Shown: one piece after another, positions 18,034-26,888 of the stretch
How the letters are laid out: the number at the start of each line of letters is the position of its first letter
Position numbering within the stretch: the stretch's first letter is position 1
Assembly (NCBI GenBank): GCA_005217565.1
Contig: SJCO01000002.1
Coordinates: 278,191 to 342,190 of the forward strand
Length of the DNA: 64,000 nucleotides
Direction: 5' to 3'
DNA from: Puteibacter caeruleilacunae
GTDB taxonomy: Bacteria > Bacteroidota > Bacteroidia > Bacteroidales > Prolixibacteraceae
Notes under the pieces: generated by a model
Told to the model about the DNA's origin: nothing
Database searches by the model: none
The model's input: the letters and a program-made list of their open reading frames with translations, nothing else
Program-made: the position numbers and the translations under genes

Positions 18034-19323
18034 TTAAACTACCTCCAACTCCACTGCAAATCCCTGACCTCCACCAACACATAAGGTTGCTAATCCCAGC
18101 TTTTGATCTCTTCGTTTCAACTCCTTCAATACATGTAGAATCAACCTTGTTCCACTCATACCTACAGGGTGACCAAGTGCAATAGCACCTCCATTCACAT
18201 TCAATTTCTCTCGGTCTATTTTTCCCAATGGCTCCTCTCTACTCAGGTATTCCTTGGCAAAAGCCACCGATTCAAAAGCTCGCTCATTAGCAATCACCTG
18301 AGCCGCAAAAGCTTCATTAATCTCCACTAGATCATAATCGGCCATTACCCTATTACTATTTGCCAGCATCTTATTGGTTGCAAAAACAGGACCTAGTCCC
18401 ATAATATCAGGGGGCAATGCTGCATATGCATGAGCATTTACATATCCAAGAATTGGTAGTCCAAGTTCGTTGGCCTTTCGCTCACTCATCATTAATACCA
18501 CCGCAGCACCATCAGTTATGGAGCACGAATTTCCAATGGTTACAGTACCATCCACCCGATCAAAATAGGGTCTAAGTTTTCTCAAATCCTCCATATTTTG
18601 ATCTACTCGAATTCCTTCATCCTCACACAAAAATTGCTCATAGTCTGGTTTTACAGGAACAGACACTATCTCCTCATTAAAATGTCCATGTTCCTGGGCA
18701 AATGCTGCCTTTTGATGACTTCTTAGGGCGAACTCATCCTGCTCTTCTCTAGAAATACCGAATTTACGTGCCAACAGTTCAGCTGTCTCCCCCATAATCA
18801 ATCCTGTAACCGGATCAGTGAGTCCCTTTAATAATCCAATAATAGGCTTCAGCTCTTTTACTCGTATCCCCATAATTTCCTTGGCCTTACCTTTAAACGT
18901 CTTCTGTCGGGATAACGATGCCAGTCGCTCCGTTAACTGTCGCCCTACAATAAGTGGTATATTACTCATCGACTCTACACCACCAGCTATGATTACCGCA
19001 TTATCATCCAGCATAATTTTGCCTGCACCTGAAATGACAGACTCCATACCTGAAGCACAATTACGCTGCACAGTATATGCTGGTAATTCTATTGGCAAAT
19101 CTGCCTTCAAGGCAATCACTCTGGCAATATTGGCTGCTTCAATGGGCATACTTACGTTCCCCATAATCAGTTCACTAATCACCGTTGGATCGATACCTGT
19201 TTTTTTCACCAGATGTCTTACCGCATACACTGCCAATTCATCAGCTGTAGTATCTTTCAATGTCATTCCAGCCTTACTCATTGGTGTACGCACGCCATCT
19301 ATAATACATATCCTATTTGTCAT
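18034..19323 (-). CDS. fadI: Acetyl-CoA acyltransferase (3-ketoacyl-CoA thiolase)
   Basis: Final step of beta-oxidation, cleaving 3-ketoacyl-CoA with CoA to acetyl-CoA and a shortened acyl-CoA. The nucleophile Cys is in QRNCASGMESV near residue 89; NEAFAAQ, GGAIALGHPVGMSG (catalytic His) and the second catalytic Cys in LCVGGGQGFA near the C-terminus are all present. Length 429 residues is closer to FadI (about 436) than FadA (about 390). It starts 12 bp after the acyl-CoA ligase gene and partners with the hydratase/dehydrogenase next to it. Confidence 0.93.
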   Translation of the reverse strand: MTNRICIIDGVRTPMSKAGMTLKDTTADELAVYAVRHLVKKTGIDPTVISELIMGNVSMPIEAANIARVIALKADLPIELPAYTVQRNCASGMESVISGAGKIMLDDNAVIIAGGVESMSNIPLIVGRQLTERLASLSRQKTFKGKAKEIMGIRVKELKPIIGLLKGLTDPVTGLIMGETAELLARKFGISREEQDEFALRSHQKAAFAQEHGHFNEEIVSVPVKPDYEQFLCEDEGIRVDQNMEDLRKLRPYFDRVDGTVTIGNSCSITDGAAVVLMMSERKANELGLPILGYVNAHAYAALPPDIMGLGPVFATNKMLANSNRVMADYDLVEINEAFAAQVIANERAFESVAFAKEYLSREEPLGKIDREKLNVNGGAIALGHPVGMSGTRLILHVLKELKRRDQKLGLATLCVGGGQGFAVELEVV

Positions 19324-19335
19324 ACACTCAATATT

Positions 19336-21129
19336 TTAATGTTGATCCTCCATTTCCAGTTTCGCTCTGCGTACTGGTTTTTCATATAATTGTTCAATCT
19401 CTTTATGATATTCTTCCTCTACAAAGCTTCTTCGCATATTCAATTTGGGGGTTAATTCTCCATGATCGATGGTCAGCTCTTTAAATATCATCTTATACTT
19501 AACTACACGCTCCCAATTATTTAAATGCTCATTCATCTGATCAATATGCTCTGCAATCTCTTCCTGAATTGCAGATTGAGCAAAGAAGTCTTCAACATTC
19601 ATACTCTCCATATTTCGCTTTTGCATTTGCGCAGCAATGGTTTCATAATCCGGAAATAAAAGACAGGTGGTAAAGTTTCTCCCCTCTGCAATTACCAGGG
19701 CCTGTCCAACCAATTCATGCTCTCTAAGCTTCTGCTCAAGAGCAACCGGACTAACATATTCACCTGTTGATGTTTTATACATCTCTTTCTTACGACCAGT
19801 AATTTTAAGATAACCATCACGATCAATGCTTCCCAGGTCTCCCGTATATAAGAAACCATCAGCATCTATTACTTTACTTGTCTCTTCCGGCATATTATGA
19901 TACCCCCTCATCACCGAGGCACTACGGGTTAGAATTTCACCTTCATCTGATAATTTCACCTCAACACTTGGAAGGAGCTTTCCAACAGTACCATTACGAT
20001 TAGCTTCAGGACTATTGGCAGCAATAACGGGAGCTGACTCGGTAAGTCCGTATCCCTGATACACCTTTATTCCCACATTCCAGAAGAATGTCAACATTCT
20101 CTCCGACAATGCTGATCCTCCACTAATGATCATCCGAAATGCTCCTCCCATCTTCTCCCGAATCTTGGTATACACCAACTTATCGTAGATAAGATCACCC
20201 AATGTTCTCACTGAACCAGGTCTCTTCTTACTCGCCCTTCTAAAGGCCAGCTTTGCTATGATATTTTTAGGGAATGGCGCCAATAATGCTTTGGCCAATG
20301 TTTTACTATGAACCTTTTCCAGCACCCTTGGAACCACTGTCATCATAGTTGGTTTCACGTCTCCGATAATCTCACCTACCAAGGCAACATTAGGAGTGAA
20401 ATAAATTGAAACACCGCGACTTAAATAGAAGTACACAACAGTACGTTCAAAAATGTGAGCAGTTGGTAAAAAGCTTACTGCCCGATCGGTATGCGTATCC
20501 AGCGGAAACAATTTTGCAATATTAACCACTTGATTGATCAGGTTACGATGAGTTAATTCAACTCCCTTAGGCACACCTGTTGAGCCACTGGTATAAACAA
20601 TCGTAGCTAAGTCGTCAGGCTCAGCTATATCCAGTAAACGATTAAACATTTTGGCAGGAACCTTTTCACTCAATATTTTGAGCTGTTCAATCGTCATCAC
20701 ATTATCACTTTTTCCTATATCAATACCTGATATAATTATCTTTTTAAAATCCTGCTGATGTTCTTCAAAATAAGAAGCCTTTAAAGCGGAAGCTAAATAC
20801 ACATAATCAACTGAAGCATCCTTCAATTCATATTCTAAGTTTTGCTGTGACAAGTTTGGGAACATTGGGACAGAAAAGGCTCCGTTGCACATAATAGCAA
20901 GATCCATTATCATCCAATTTGTATTAGTATCCGAAATTATCGCAATACTATCTCCCTTTTTTACTCCCAATTGATGCAATCCCAGACAACAACTAACAAC
21001 CTCCTGAAAAAAGGCATGCGTGCTGTAACTAATCCAGTTATTGTCAATCTTGTCATTGAAACTTTTAGGATTACTATATTTATTTTTTACCTCATTTAAT
21101 AATTTTGGTAATGTGCTGACTAACTCCAT
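19336..21129 (-). CDS. fadD: Long-chain acyl-CoA synthetase (AMP-forming)
   Basis: Activates fatty acids with ATP and CoA for entry to beta-oxidation. The P-loop-like signature YTSGSTGVPKGVELTH lies near residue 178. Then come QGYGLTESAPVIAAN and the C-terminal hinge with YTGDLGSIDRDGYLKITGRKKEMYKTSTGEYVSP (catalytic Lys region). Length 597 residues fits the long-chain class found in Bacteroidota and plants. It is the first gene of the four-gene operon. The 440 bp upstream must carry the operon promoter. Confidence 0.93.
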   Translation of the reverse strand: MELVSTLPKLLNEVKNKYSNPKSFNDKIDNNWISYSTHAFFQEVVSCCLGLHQLGVKKGDSIAIISDTNTNWMIMDLAIMCNGAFSVPMFPNLSQQNLEYELKDASVDYVYLASALKASYFEEHQQDFKKIIISGIDIGKSDNVMTIEQLKILSEKVPAKMFNRLLDIAEPDDLATIVYTSGSTGVPKGVELTHRNLINQVVNIAKLFPLDTHTDRAVSFLPTAHIFERTVVYFYLSRGVSIYFTPNVALVGEIIGDVKPTMMTVVPRVLEKVHSKTLAKALLAPFPKNIIAKLAFRRASKKRPGSVRTLGDLIYDKLVYTKIREKMGGAFRMIISGGSALSERMLTFFWNVGIKVYQGYGLTESAPVIAANSPEANRNGTVGKLLPSVEVKLSDEGEILTRSASVMRGYHNMPEETSKVIDADGFLYTGDLGSIDRDGYLKITGRKKEMYKTSTGEYVSPVALEQKLREHELVGQALVIAEGRNFTTCLLFPDYETIAAQMQKRNMESMNVEDFFAQSAIQEEIAEHIDQMNEHLNNWERVVKYKMIFKELTIDHGELTPKLNMRRSFVEEEYHKEIEQLYEKPVRRAKLEMEDQH

Positions 21130-21571
21130 CGTATCTCCATTTCATTGTTCAGGTTAACACACAACATTCAATGTGTCATTAAATACACACTGGCATACTT
21201 GGTTTTAGTCAGATTTGGAGAGTTAAAAACGATTAATACAGGCTTTCTTCTATGCCTTATGAACTAATCATAAACAACTCAATTTAGGTGACAGTAATAT
21301 TATTTAAACTCCACAGAACCAATTGAGTTCAATCAAAAACACATTTTTTCTCAGAGTCTTCCCCTTACTAAATGAGTGTACGTAATAATTCAGAAATGTT
21401 TCCAATTGAAATAACCTTTTGATCAGGAGATTCTTTTAAGTAGCTGTAGTCATTAAAAAATCTGCGGACATGATGCCGCAGATTCATTTGTTGTCTTTAT
21501 CATTTTAATCCTCAGGAATGGTATTCAATTCTGTTTGTACCCTGAATCATCAGTAGCACATCATAACTATT
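21130..21571. other. Intergenic region upstream of the fatty-acid operon, 442 bp
   Basis: Must contain the promoter of the acyl-CoA ligase operon (minus strand). It holds the terminator of the next gene at 21453-21484. I see no clear TAnnTTTG box and no recognisable fatty-acid regulator operator. No ORF is supported. Confidence 0.5.
21453..21484 (-). terminator. Rho-independent terminator after the secreted protein gene
   Basis: AATCTGCGG/CCGCAGATT, a 9-bp perfect stem, followed on the minus strand by a run of six T. It ends transcription of the 21572-22348 gene. Confidence 0.88.
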
Positions 21572-22348
21572 CTATTCTTCAGATTTCTTTTCTCTTTCGT
21601 ACGATAGCTCTTTAGAGTACCAGAATTCCTTCCGTACAACTTTTCGAACATTTTTATAGAACGCCTCACTAAACTGCTTGAAGTCATCTCCAGCTTTCTC
21701 TTTAAATCGTTTTGTCTGAGCCCAGAAATCTTCAGCATCTACACCATAAGAAAATCCCACAACAACCGGTCCTTCATAACCAATTCCTCCCATGGCAACA
21801 TACCAAGGATCATCCATTTCCTTTTCTTTTAGAAATGCATTTGCGTCGGTGATTATTTTCTTAACATCATCCACTGTTCCTGGTTTTAAGTAAAACTCAC
21901 TCCAACGACAGTATTTTACGTCATCCCAATTGAACCGGATATTTTCAGGAACAAACGCTAGACTGTTAATACCAACAGCAGTATATGTCTTTCTACATTT
22001 TAAGGTTTTGCGGAATGCAGCAACTTTATCTTCTCCCATCTTATCAATGACTACCTTCCAGGCATCTTTCATTTTATCCAGATCGGCATATGAATCGATT
22101 GGAAACCAAATTGCATAAGAAAGCTCACCTGTAGCCCATGCATAAAATGAAAATGGGAAATCCGATTCTTTACAGATTGTAATAATCTCTTTGGAAAGAT
22201 CTTTGTATTCCTTCCAATGATCAGTTAAAACAACCTCCTCCATGCAAAACCACAACTGGTTTTTCTTTTCTTCCTGCGCATTAGCAGTATTTGTCTGCAG
22301 TAATATACTACAGATCAATATCAAACAAACTCCGAAAAATCTTCTCAT
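21572..22348 (-). CDS. Secreted protein of unknown function
   Basis: I do not recognise the family with certainty. The 258 residues start with a signal peptide (cleavage likely after ANTANA, before QEEKK). The rest is rich in aromatic residues and contains two similarly organised halves: the WKEYKDLSKEIITICKESDF segment, and later PGTVDDVKKIITDANAFLKEK with EDFWAQTKRFKEKAGDDFKQF. This is what a pair of ferredoxin-like (dimeric alpha+beta barrel, NIPSNAP/ABM-like) domains would look like; that is inference. The protein probably sits in the periplasm. It has its own terminator and appears monocistronic. Confidence 0.7.
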   Translation of the reverse strand: MRRFFGVCLILICSILLQTNTANAQEEKKNQLWFCMEEVVLTDHWKEYKDLSKEIITICKESDFPFSFYAWATGELSYAIWFPIDSYADLDKMKDAWKVVIDKMGEDKVAAFRKTLKCRKTYTAVGINSLAFVPENIRFNWDDVKYCRWSEFYLKPGTVDDVKKIITDANAFLKEKEMDDPWYVAMGGIGYEGPVVVGFSYGVDAEDFWAQTKRFKEKAGDDFKQFSEAFYKNVRKVVRKEFWYSKELSYEREKKSEE

Positions 22349-22506
22349 GATTAATAATTTTAGATTAGCAATTCGAATAAACGCTAAAGGATTTTAATGA
22401 TGGAGCACCTTCAGCACATTCGTAAGGACTAATAGGGTTATACGAGAAGAACTAATAATTTGTTTGACAGCAACATATGGGCAGTTTCCACACTTTCGAT
22501 AATACA

Positions 22507-22539
22507 ACAAGCCACTCTTCAAAAAGAAAAGTGGCTTGT
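22507..22539. terminator. Hairpin terminator after the GH95 gene
   Basis: ACAAGCCACT/AGTGGCTTGT, 10-bp stem with an A-rich loop, about 100 bp after the GH95 stop codon. T-rich sequence follows on both strands but is interrupted, so efficiency is uncertain. Confidence 0.7.
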
Positions 22540-22636
22540 TATTGTGTTTTTTGAGGAGTTTCAAATTATATTCTAACTCAGTGCACTAAAGCAACTGAAT
22601 GTACTCCCTTTATCATGAGGAATTATTTTTTACAGT

Positions 22637-24997
22637 TTACTTTGATTCCTGATGTTTAAATGGTATCCCCTTCTTTAACTTGGCAGGGATACTCTTATTT
22701 CCGTAAACAAGTACAACATCCTGATCAACATCTGATGTGACTACAACATTTTTCAATTGATTATTATCCCATGCAATATCAATGGTGATTCCGCTTCGTG
22801 CTCTAAGACCTTTTACTGATCCTGATTTCCACGTCGAAGGCAAGGCAGGTAAGATCCGAATCATGTTTTCTTCGTGCGACTGAACCAACATCTCTGCTAC
22901 ACCTGCCGTATATCCAAAGTTCCCATCAATCTGGAAAGGAGGATGTGCATCAAAAAGGTTGCTATACATCGACTTTGTAAATAACAATTGAATATGCTCG
23001 TGAGCCATTTCTCCATCAAGTAAACGAGCACTACAGTTAATCAACCATGCTCTACTCCAACCTGTACCTGCACCGCCATGATCAAGACGATAATCAAGTG
23101 TCTTTCTTACTGCTTCAAACACCTCTGGATTCCTTGTTTTTGATACAGCTACACCTGGATGAAAAGCATATAAATGTGACATATGTCGATGCCCAGGCTC
23201 CAGCTCTTCATACTCGCGATCCCATTCTAGCATACGCCCATCGCTTCCTGTAACAAGTCCAGAACGGAGTTGTACGCGCTGTTGCTTCACTTTATCCAGG
23301 AAATCACTCTTTACATTTAATACCTCACAGGCCTTAATGTAATTATTGAATACTTCAGCAATAATCTGCTGATCCATTGCTGTACCAAGACAAGTTGCCA
23401 CTGGTTTTCCTGTTTTAGGATGAATAAATCTATTTTCAGGAGACGTAGAAGGTGCTGAAATCAACCGTCCATCCCTTGGATCTTCAATCAACCAGTCGGA
23501 ATAAAACTTCGCGACCTCCTCAATTGCAGGATAAGCTCTTTCTCTTAGAAAATTAACATCTCCGGTAAATTTATAATGTTGCCAGTAATGCTGCATCATC
23601 CAACCTCCAGCTCCTACTGAACAGCCCCAGTATGCAGTTGGTGCTCGTAAAAATGTAGGCACCCATAAATCGGTAGCATGAGGAATAAAACTACCTGAAC
23701 AGCCAAAGTTCTTGCTAGCTGTTACTTTTCCACTCTCCACTAATTTATCGACATAATCAAACAACGGATAATTTAGCTCTCCCAAATTGGTTACATCAGC
23801 CAACCAGTAGTTCATCTGCAAATTGATATTCAGATGATAATCGGCATTCCAGGGTGCTTCAATATGCTGGTTCCATAATCCTTGTAGGTTCGCAGGATTT
23901 GTTCCCACACGAGAAGAGCTGATCAGTAAATAACGACCGTAATGGAAAAGTAATTCTTCCATTCCCAAATCAGTTTTACCTTTTCGCATTGCATTCAGAC
24001 GTTGATCTGTCGGAATTGTATCGTTGTTATCTTTCCCAAGATTAAGCTCAACACGTGAATATAGCGATTTGAAATCACGCTTATGCTCCGGCTCAATGTC
24101 TTTCATTTCCAATTCTTCAACAGCCGCCATATCAACTTCATTCTGCTTAGCGTAATTGGCATTGTAGAATGACGAATTAGAAACCAGGTAGAATGTAGCC
24201 TTTTTTACATTCTTTAATTCAAGATAATCTGCTCCTTTGATGACCTCTCCTCCTTCATTTTTGATCTTAAGACAGCTTTCGAATTTCACACCATGAAGAA
24301 TAGGAGTCGGTTTTGATTCAAATTTTCCCGTACGTTGAGTAACCTCTCCCTGCATTATCAAACAGTTATCAGCATTGGTAAATGTTTTTGCAGTAGAATG
24401 ATTGTCATCCATCGGTCTCGACATACGTACCTTGGCATTTAATCCCTCTGCAGCCTCTGAAACATACTCTATAACGATAGCGCGATGAGGATGTGATACC
24501 AACACCTTTCCGTTTACAGCTTTGCCATCCACTTTATAAGACACAGTTGAAACAGCATCATTCAAACTAAGTTCTCTTCTGTAATCGGTAACATTCTTGT
24601 GATTAAAATCAATATATAAATCACCTAATGTTTGGTGAGAACGTACGATAGATTTCCGTGAGAACTTCTCCACAAACATAGCATCTGCCTCTGCATTTTT
24701 ACCTTCGAACAATAATTGACGAATACGCTTTAGATCATCAGCGTTACCATCAGGTGCTTCCCATCCTAAATCACCTGGCCACATAGAATCATCGTTAAGC
24801 TGAATTCTCTCATGTTCTGGATTTCCAAACACCATAACACCAAGGCGTCCATTTCCCAAAGGTAATGCATCCTCCCACTTTTGTGCCGGTTGCTCATACC
24901 ATAGAATATCATTTTTTGACTCACCCGTCTTATTTGTACTACATCCTGTAAATACAAATGCTAACAAGGCAATCTGAAATAAAAAGGTTAATCTCAT
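22637..24997 (-). CDS. GH95 alpha-L-fucosidase (or alpha-L-galactosidase) lipoprotein
   Basis: Exo-acting glycoside hydrolase that releases terminal alpha-linked fucose (some family members release L-galactose) by inversion. It has a lipoprotein signal with FTGC (Cys19) and the N-terminal GH95 beta-sandwich starting WYEQPAQKWEDALPLGNGRLGVMVFG. The (alpha/alpha)6 barrel contains WNADYHLNINLQMNYW near residue 390, holding the catalytic Asn pair, and the general-acid region SAPSTSPENRF near residue 520. Length 786 residues is standard. It is outward-facing or periplasmic. A fucosylated substrate fits the neighbouring GH109 and GH2 enzymes. Confidence 0.93.
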   Translation of the reverse strand: MRLTFLFQIALLAFVFTGCSTNKTGESKNDILWYEQPAQKWEDALPLGNGRLGVMVFGNPEHERIQLNDDSMWPGDLGWEAPDGNADDLKRIRQLLFEGKNAEADAMFVEKFSRKSIVRSHQTLGDLYIDFNHKNVTDYRRELSLNDAVSTVSYKVDGKAVNGKVLVSHPHRAIVIEYVSEAAEGLNAKVRMSRPMDDNHSTAKTFTNADNCLIMQGEVTQRTGKFESKPTPILHGVKFESCLKIKNEGGEVIKGADYLELKNVKKATFYLVSNSSFYNANYAKQNEVDMAAVEELEMKDIEPEHKRDFKSLYSRVELNLGKDNNDTIPTDQRLNAMRKGKTDLGMEELLFHYGRYLLISSSRVGTNPANLQGLWNQHIEAPWNADYHLNINLQMNYWLADVTNLGELNYPLFDYVDKLVESGKVTASKNFGCSGSFIPHATDLWVPTFLRAPTAYWGCSVGAGGWMMQHYWQHYKFTGDVNFLRERAYPAIEEVAKFYSDWLIEDPRDGRLISAPSTSPENRFIHPKTGKPVATCLGTAMDQQIIAEVFNNYIKACEVLNVKSDFLDKVKQQRVQLRSGLVTGSDGRMLEWDREYEELEPGHRHMSHLYAFHPGVAVSKTRNPEVFEAVRKTLDYRLDHGGAGTGWSRAWLINCSARLLDGEMAHEHIQLLFTKSMYSNLFDAHPPFQIDGNFGYTAGVAEMLVQSHEENMIRILPALPSTWKSGSVKGLRARSGITIDIAWDNNQLKNVVVTSDVDQDVVLVYGNKSIPAKLKKGIPFKHQESK

Positions 24998-25077
24998 GTT
25001 GATCGGTAATTATTGGTTAATAGAAAAAATGACAATGGAAGTTTCTTTTCATTTAGAGAATTTCAATGCCATAATCA

Positions 25078-25085
25078 CAAAGTTA
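25078..25085 (-). promoter_or_regulatory. Bacteroidota -7 box upstream of the GH95 gene
   Basis: The minus strand reads TAACTTTG, a full match to the TAnnTTTG consensus, about 80 bp before the GH95 start. A T-rich -33 region (TTTT) sits about 20 bp further up, inside the terminator of the preceding gene. Confidence 0.5.
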
Positions 25086-25103
25086 AATGAAATTATGCAA
25101 AGC

Positions 25104-25139
25104 ATAAAAAAAGCACCTACAAAATGCAGGTGCTTTTAA
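25104..25139 (-). terminator. Rho-independent terminator after the GH109 gene
   Basis: AAAGCACCT/AGGTGCTTT stem with a 9-nt loop; on the minus strand it is followed by a run of T. It separates the GH109 gene from the GH95 promoter. Confidence 0.9.
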
Positions 25140-25164
25140 TACGTTGTGAAAAAGTACGCTATTA

Positions 25165-26505
25165 CTATTTGAATTCCACAGGTTTGCGATTAATCCAGGT
25201 TCCTCTTGTAAAGTCTGGAAAGTACTGAGGAGCACTTCCTTGTGCGATTGAAGCCTCAGACAATGGAGTTACCGAACTCCAAGCGGCTGCATCATATACA
25301 TCCATTACTGGCTCGCGCTGCTCTTTAACTGCATTGATAAACTCACGAGTTACGAAATAGTCAATTCCTCCGTGTCCTGATCCGTTGGCAATTTCACCAT
25401 ACTTCTTCCATAGAGGGTGATCGTATTTGTCTTGCCAAGCTTTAAAATCATCCCATCCGTGTCCTTTAGTTTGACCTTCAACATGAATACGACGATGTCC
25501 GTAATCGAAATCAGTTACACCATCAGTACCAGCAACGTGGAAGTTCAATGAATATGGACGAGGAAGGTTACAGTCATGAGTAACAATGATAGTCTCACCA
25601 TTGGTAGTCTTGATTGTTGATGTGATAATATCACCTTGCTTCCATGGTAACTTAGCATTAGGATGATCTTTTCCTCCTTTTTCCTCAATATAATCTTTCA
25701 ATCCAACTGCTTTTGAAGCAACTGAAGTTAAGTATAAGAAACGGTTACCACGGTTGATATCTAACATCGCAGCAATAGGACCTAATCCGTGAGTAGGATA
25801 TACATCTGCATTACGAGTTAAAGAGTGCTGTGTACGCCAGCGAGCCTCACCGTGAGATCCCTCACCAAACTTAAGATCTTTATTGAATTTCACATTTAAC
25901 AAACTGTGACGGTAACCACAACGAGCATGTACAACCTCTCCAAAGATTCCTTGCTTAACCATGTTCATTACAGCCATTACATCACGACGGTAGTTCACAT
26001 TTTCTAGAATCATACATGGCATACCTGTCTCTTCGTAGGCATTTACCAAGTCCCAACATTCTTCAATTGTATTTGCTGCTGATACTTCAACGGCTGCATA
26101 TTTTCCAGACTTCATTGTCGCTACTGCCATACGAGTATGCCACAACCAAGGAGTTGAAATAATAACACCATCAATATCATCACGCTTCAACATCTCTTTA
26201 TAAGCATGTTCTCCATCAGAATAAACTGTCGCCTCAGGCTTACCACGCTCTTTCAATAATTTTTGAGTAGCCTCTACTGCTGCTGGATCGATATCACAGA
26301 AACAAGGAATATTAACACCTTCTGTTTGTGCAGCACGTGCAACGTGACCTCTACCACGTCCACCTACTCCAATAAATGCAATATTTACCTCTCCAGACTT
26401 TTTCTTAGTCTTTGCACCTGCTTTTGCAATATGAGGGGCAACAAAAATTCCTGCTCCTGCAGCTGTCGCTGTCTTCAAAAATGAGCGTCTGCTTGATTTA
26501 GTCAT
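25165..26505 (-). CDS. Gfo/Idh/MocA-fold glycosidase, GH109 family (alpha-N-acetylgalactosaminidase-like)
   Basis: NAD-dependent glycosidase, exported by the Tat system (twin-arginine SRRSFLK at residues 5-11). A Rossmann fold begins NIAFIGVGGRGRGHV, followed by the family core EECWDLVNAYEETG, RRDVMAVMNMVKQGIFGE, YPTHGLGPIAAMLDINRGNR and SGHGGIDYF. These match what I recall of the Elizabethkingia GH109 enzyme closely and not generic sugar dehydrogenases. The expected reaction is removal of terminal alpha-linked GalNAc with bound NAD. Length 446 residues is right. Family specificity varies, so the substrate is inferred. Confidence 0.88.
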   Translation of the reverse strand: MTKSSRRSFLKTATAAGAGIFVAPHIAKAGAKTKKKSGEVNIAFIGVGGRGRGHVARAAQTEGVNIPCFCDIDPAAVEATQKLLKERGKPEATVYSDGEHAYKEMLKRDDIDGVIISTPWLWHTRMAVATMKSGKYAAVEVSAANTIEECWDLVNAYEETGMPCMILENVNYRRDVMAVMNMVKQGIFGEVVHARCGYRHSLLNVKFNKDLKFGEGSHGEARWRTQHSLTRNADVYPTHGLGPIAAMLDINRGNRFLYLTSVASKAVGLKDYIEEKGGKDHPNAKLPWKQGDIITSTIKTTNGETIIVTHDCNLPRPYSLNFHVAGTDGVTDFDYGHRRIHVEGQTKGHGWDDFKAWQDKYDHPLWKKYGEIANGSGHGGIDYFVTREFINAVKEQREPVMDVYDAAAWSSVTPLSEASIAQGSAPQYFPDFTRGTWINRKPVEFK

Positions 26506-26888
26506 ATCTTATAGTTTTTTTGTATTCGCTCTACAATTTTACAATAAATCAGTGGATTAACTGGGGGAATAAATGGGGGAACAAGCAAAAAAAATTGAAA
26601 AAAAGAGGAAAATGGAGAACTGAGAACAGCTTTTAGCCGCTCTAGTTTACCTGCCAACGTGCAGAACTGGTGAAAGCGTATTGTTGATTAAAGGCTCCAT
26701 GCCTCCTGGTTTACCTGTCAGTCTCTGACCATGCCATCGGTATAGTGTTCGAAGGTCTAACGCCCCTGATAAGAGAACCAGACCTATCAGTCTCCAGGCA
26801 AAGCCCTTCTCTTGTCTCCCGTCGCCAGGCAAATCAGTTTTCCCTTTTCCGGTTTCCAAGCGAAGCCGTTTTCCGTTCTCTGTATCTT
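26506..26888. other. Intergenic stretch of degenerate purine/pyrimidine repeats
   Basis: About 380 bp between two minus-strand genes. On the minus strand it shows imperfect reiterated words such as GGAAAACGG, GGAAACCGG, GGGAAAACTG, GCCTGGAGACTGA, GCCTGGCGACGGGAGAC and TGGTTCTC. Its GC content is higher than its surroundings. The pattern looks like a decayed low-complexity repeat, not coding DNA; the 70-codon ORF inside it has no protein-like features. The promoter of the GH109 gene must be at its left end. Confidence 0.5.

Noticed and set aside
25165..26505. Ordinary sugar or inositol dehydrogenase
   Set aside because: The Gfo/Idh/MocA fold is present, but the Tat signal and core motifs such as YPTHGLGPIAAMLDINRGNR and SGHGGIDYF match the GH109 glycosidase family better.
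26647..26859. 70-codon minus-strand ORF in the intergenic repeat block
   Set aside because: It reads through degenerate repeats, has no domain, signal or plausible start context, and its composition follows the repeats.
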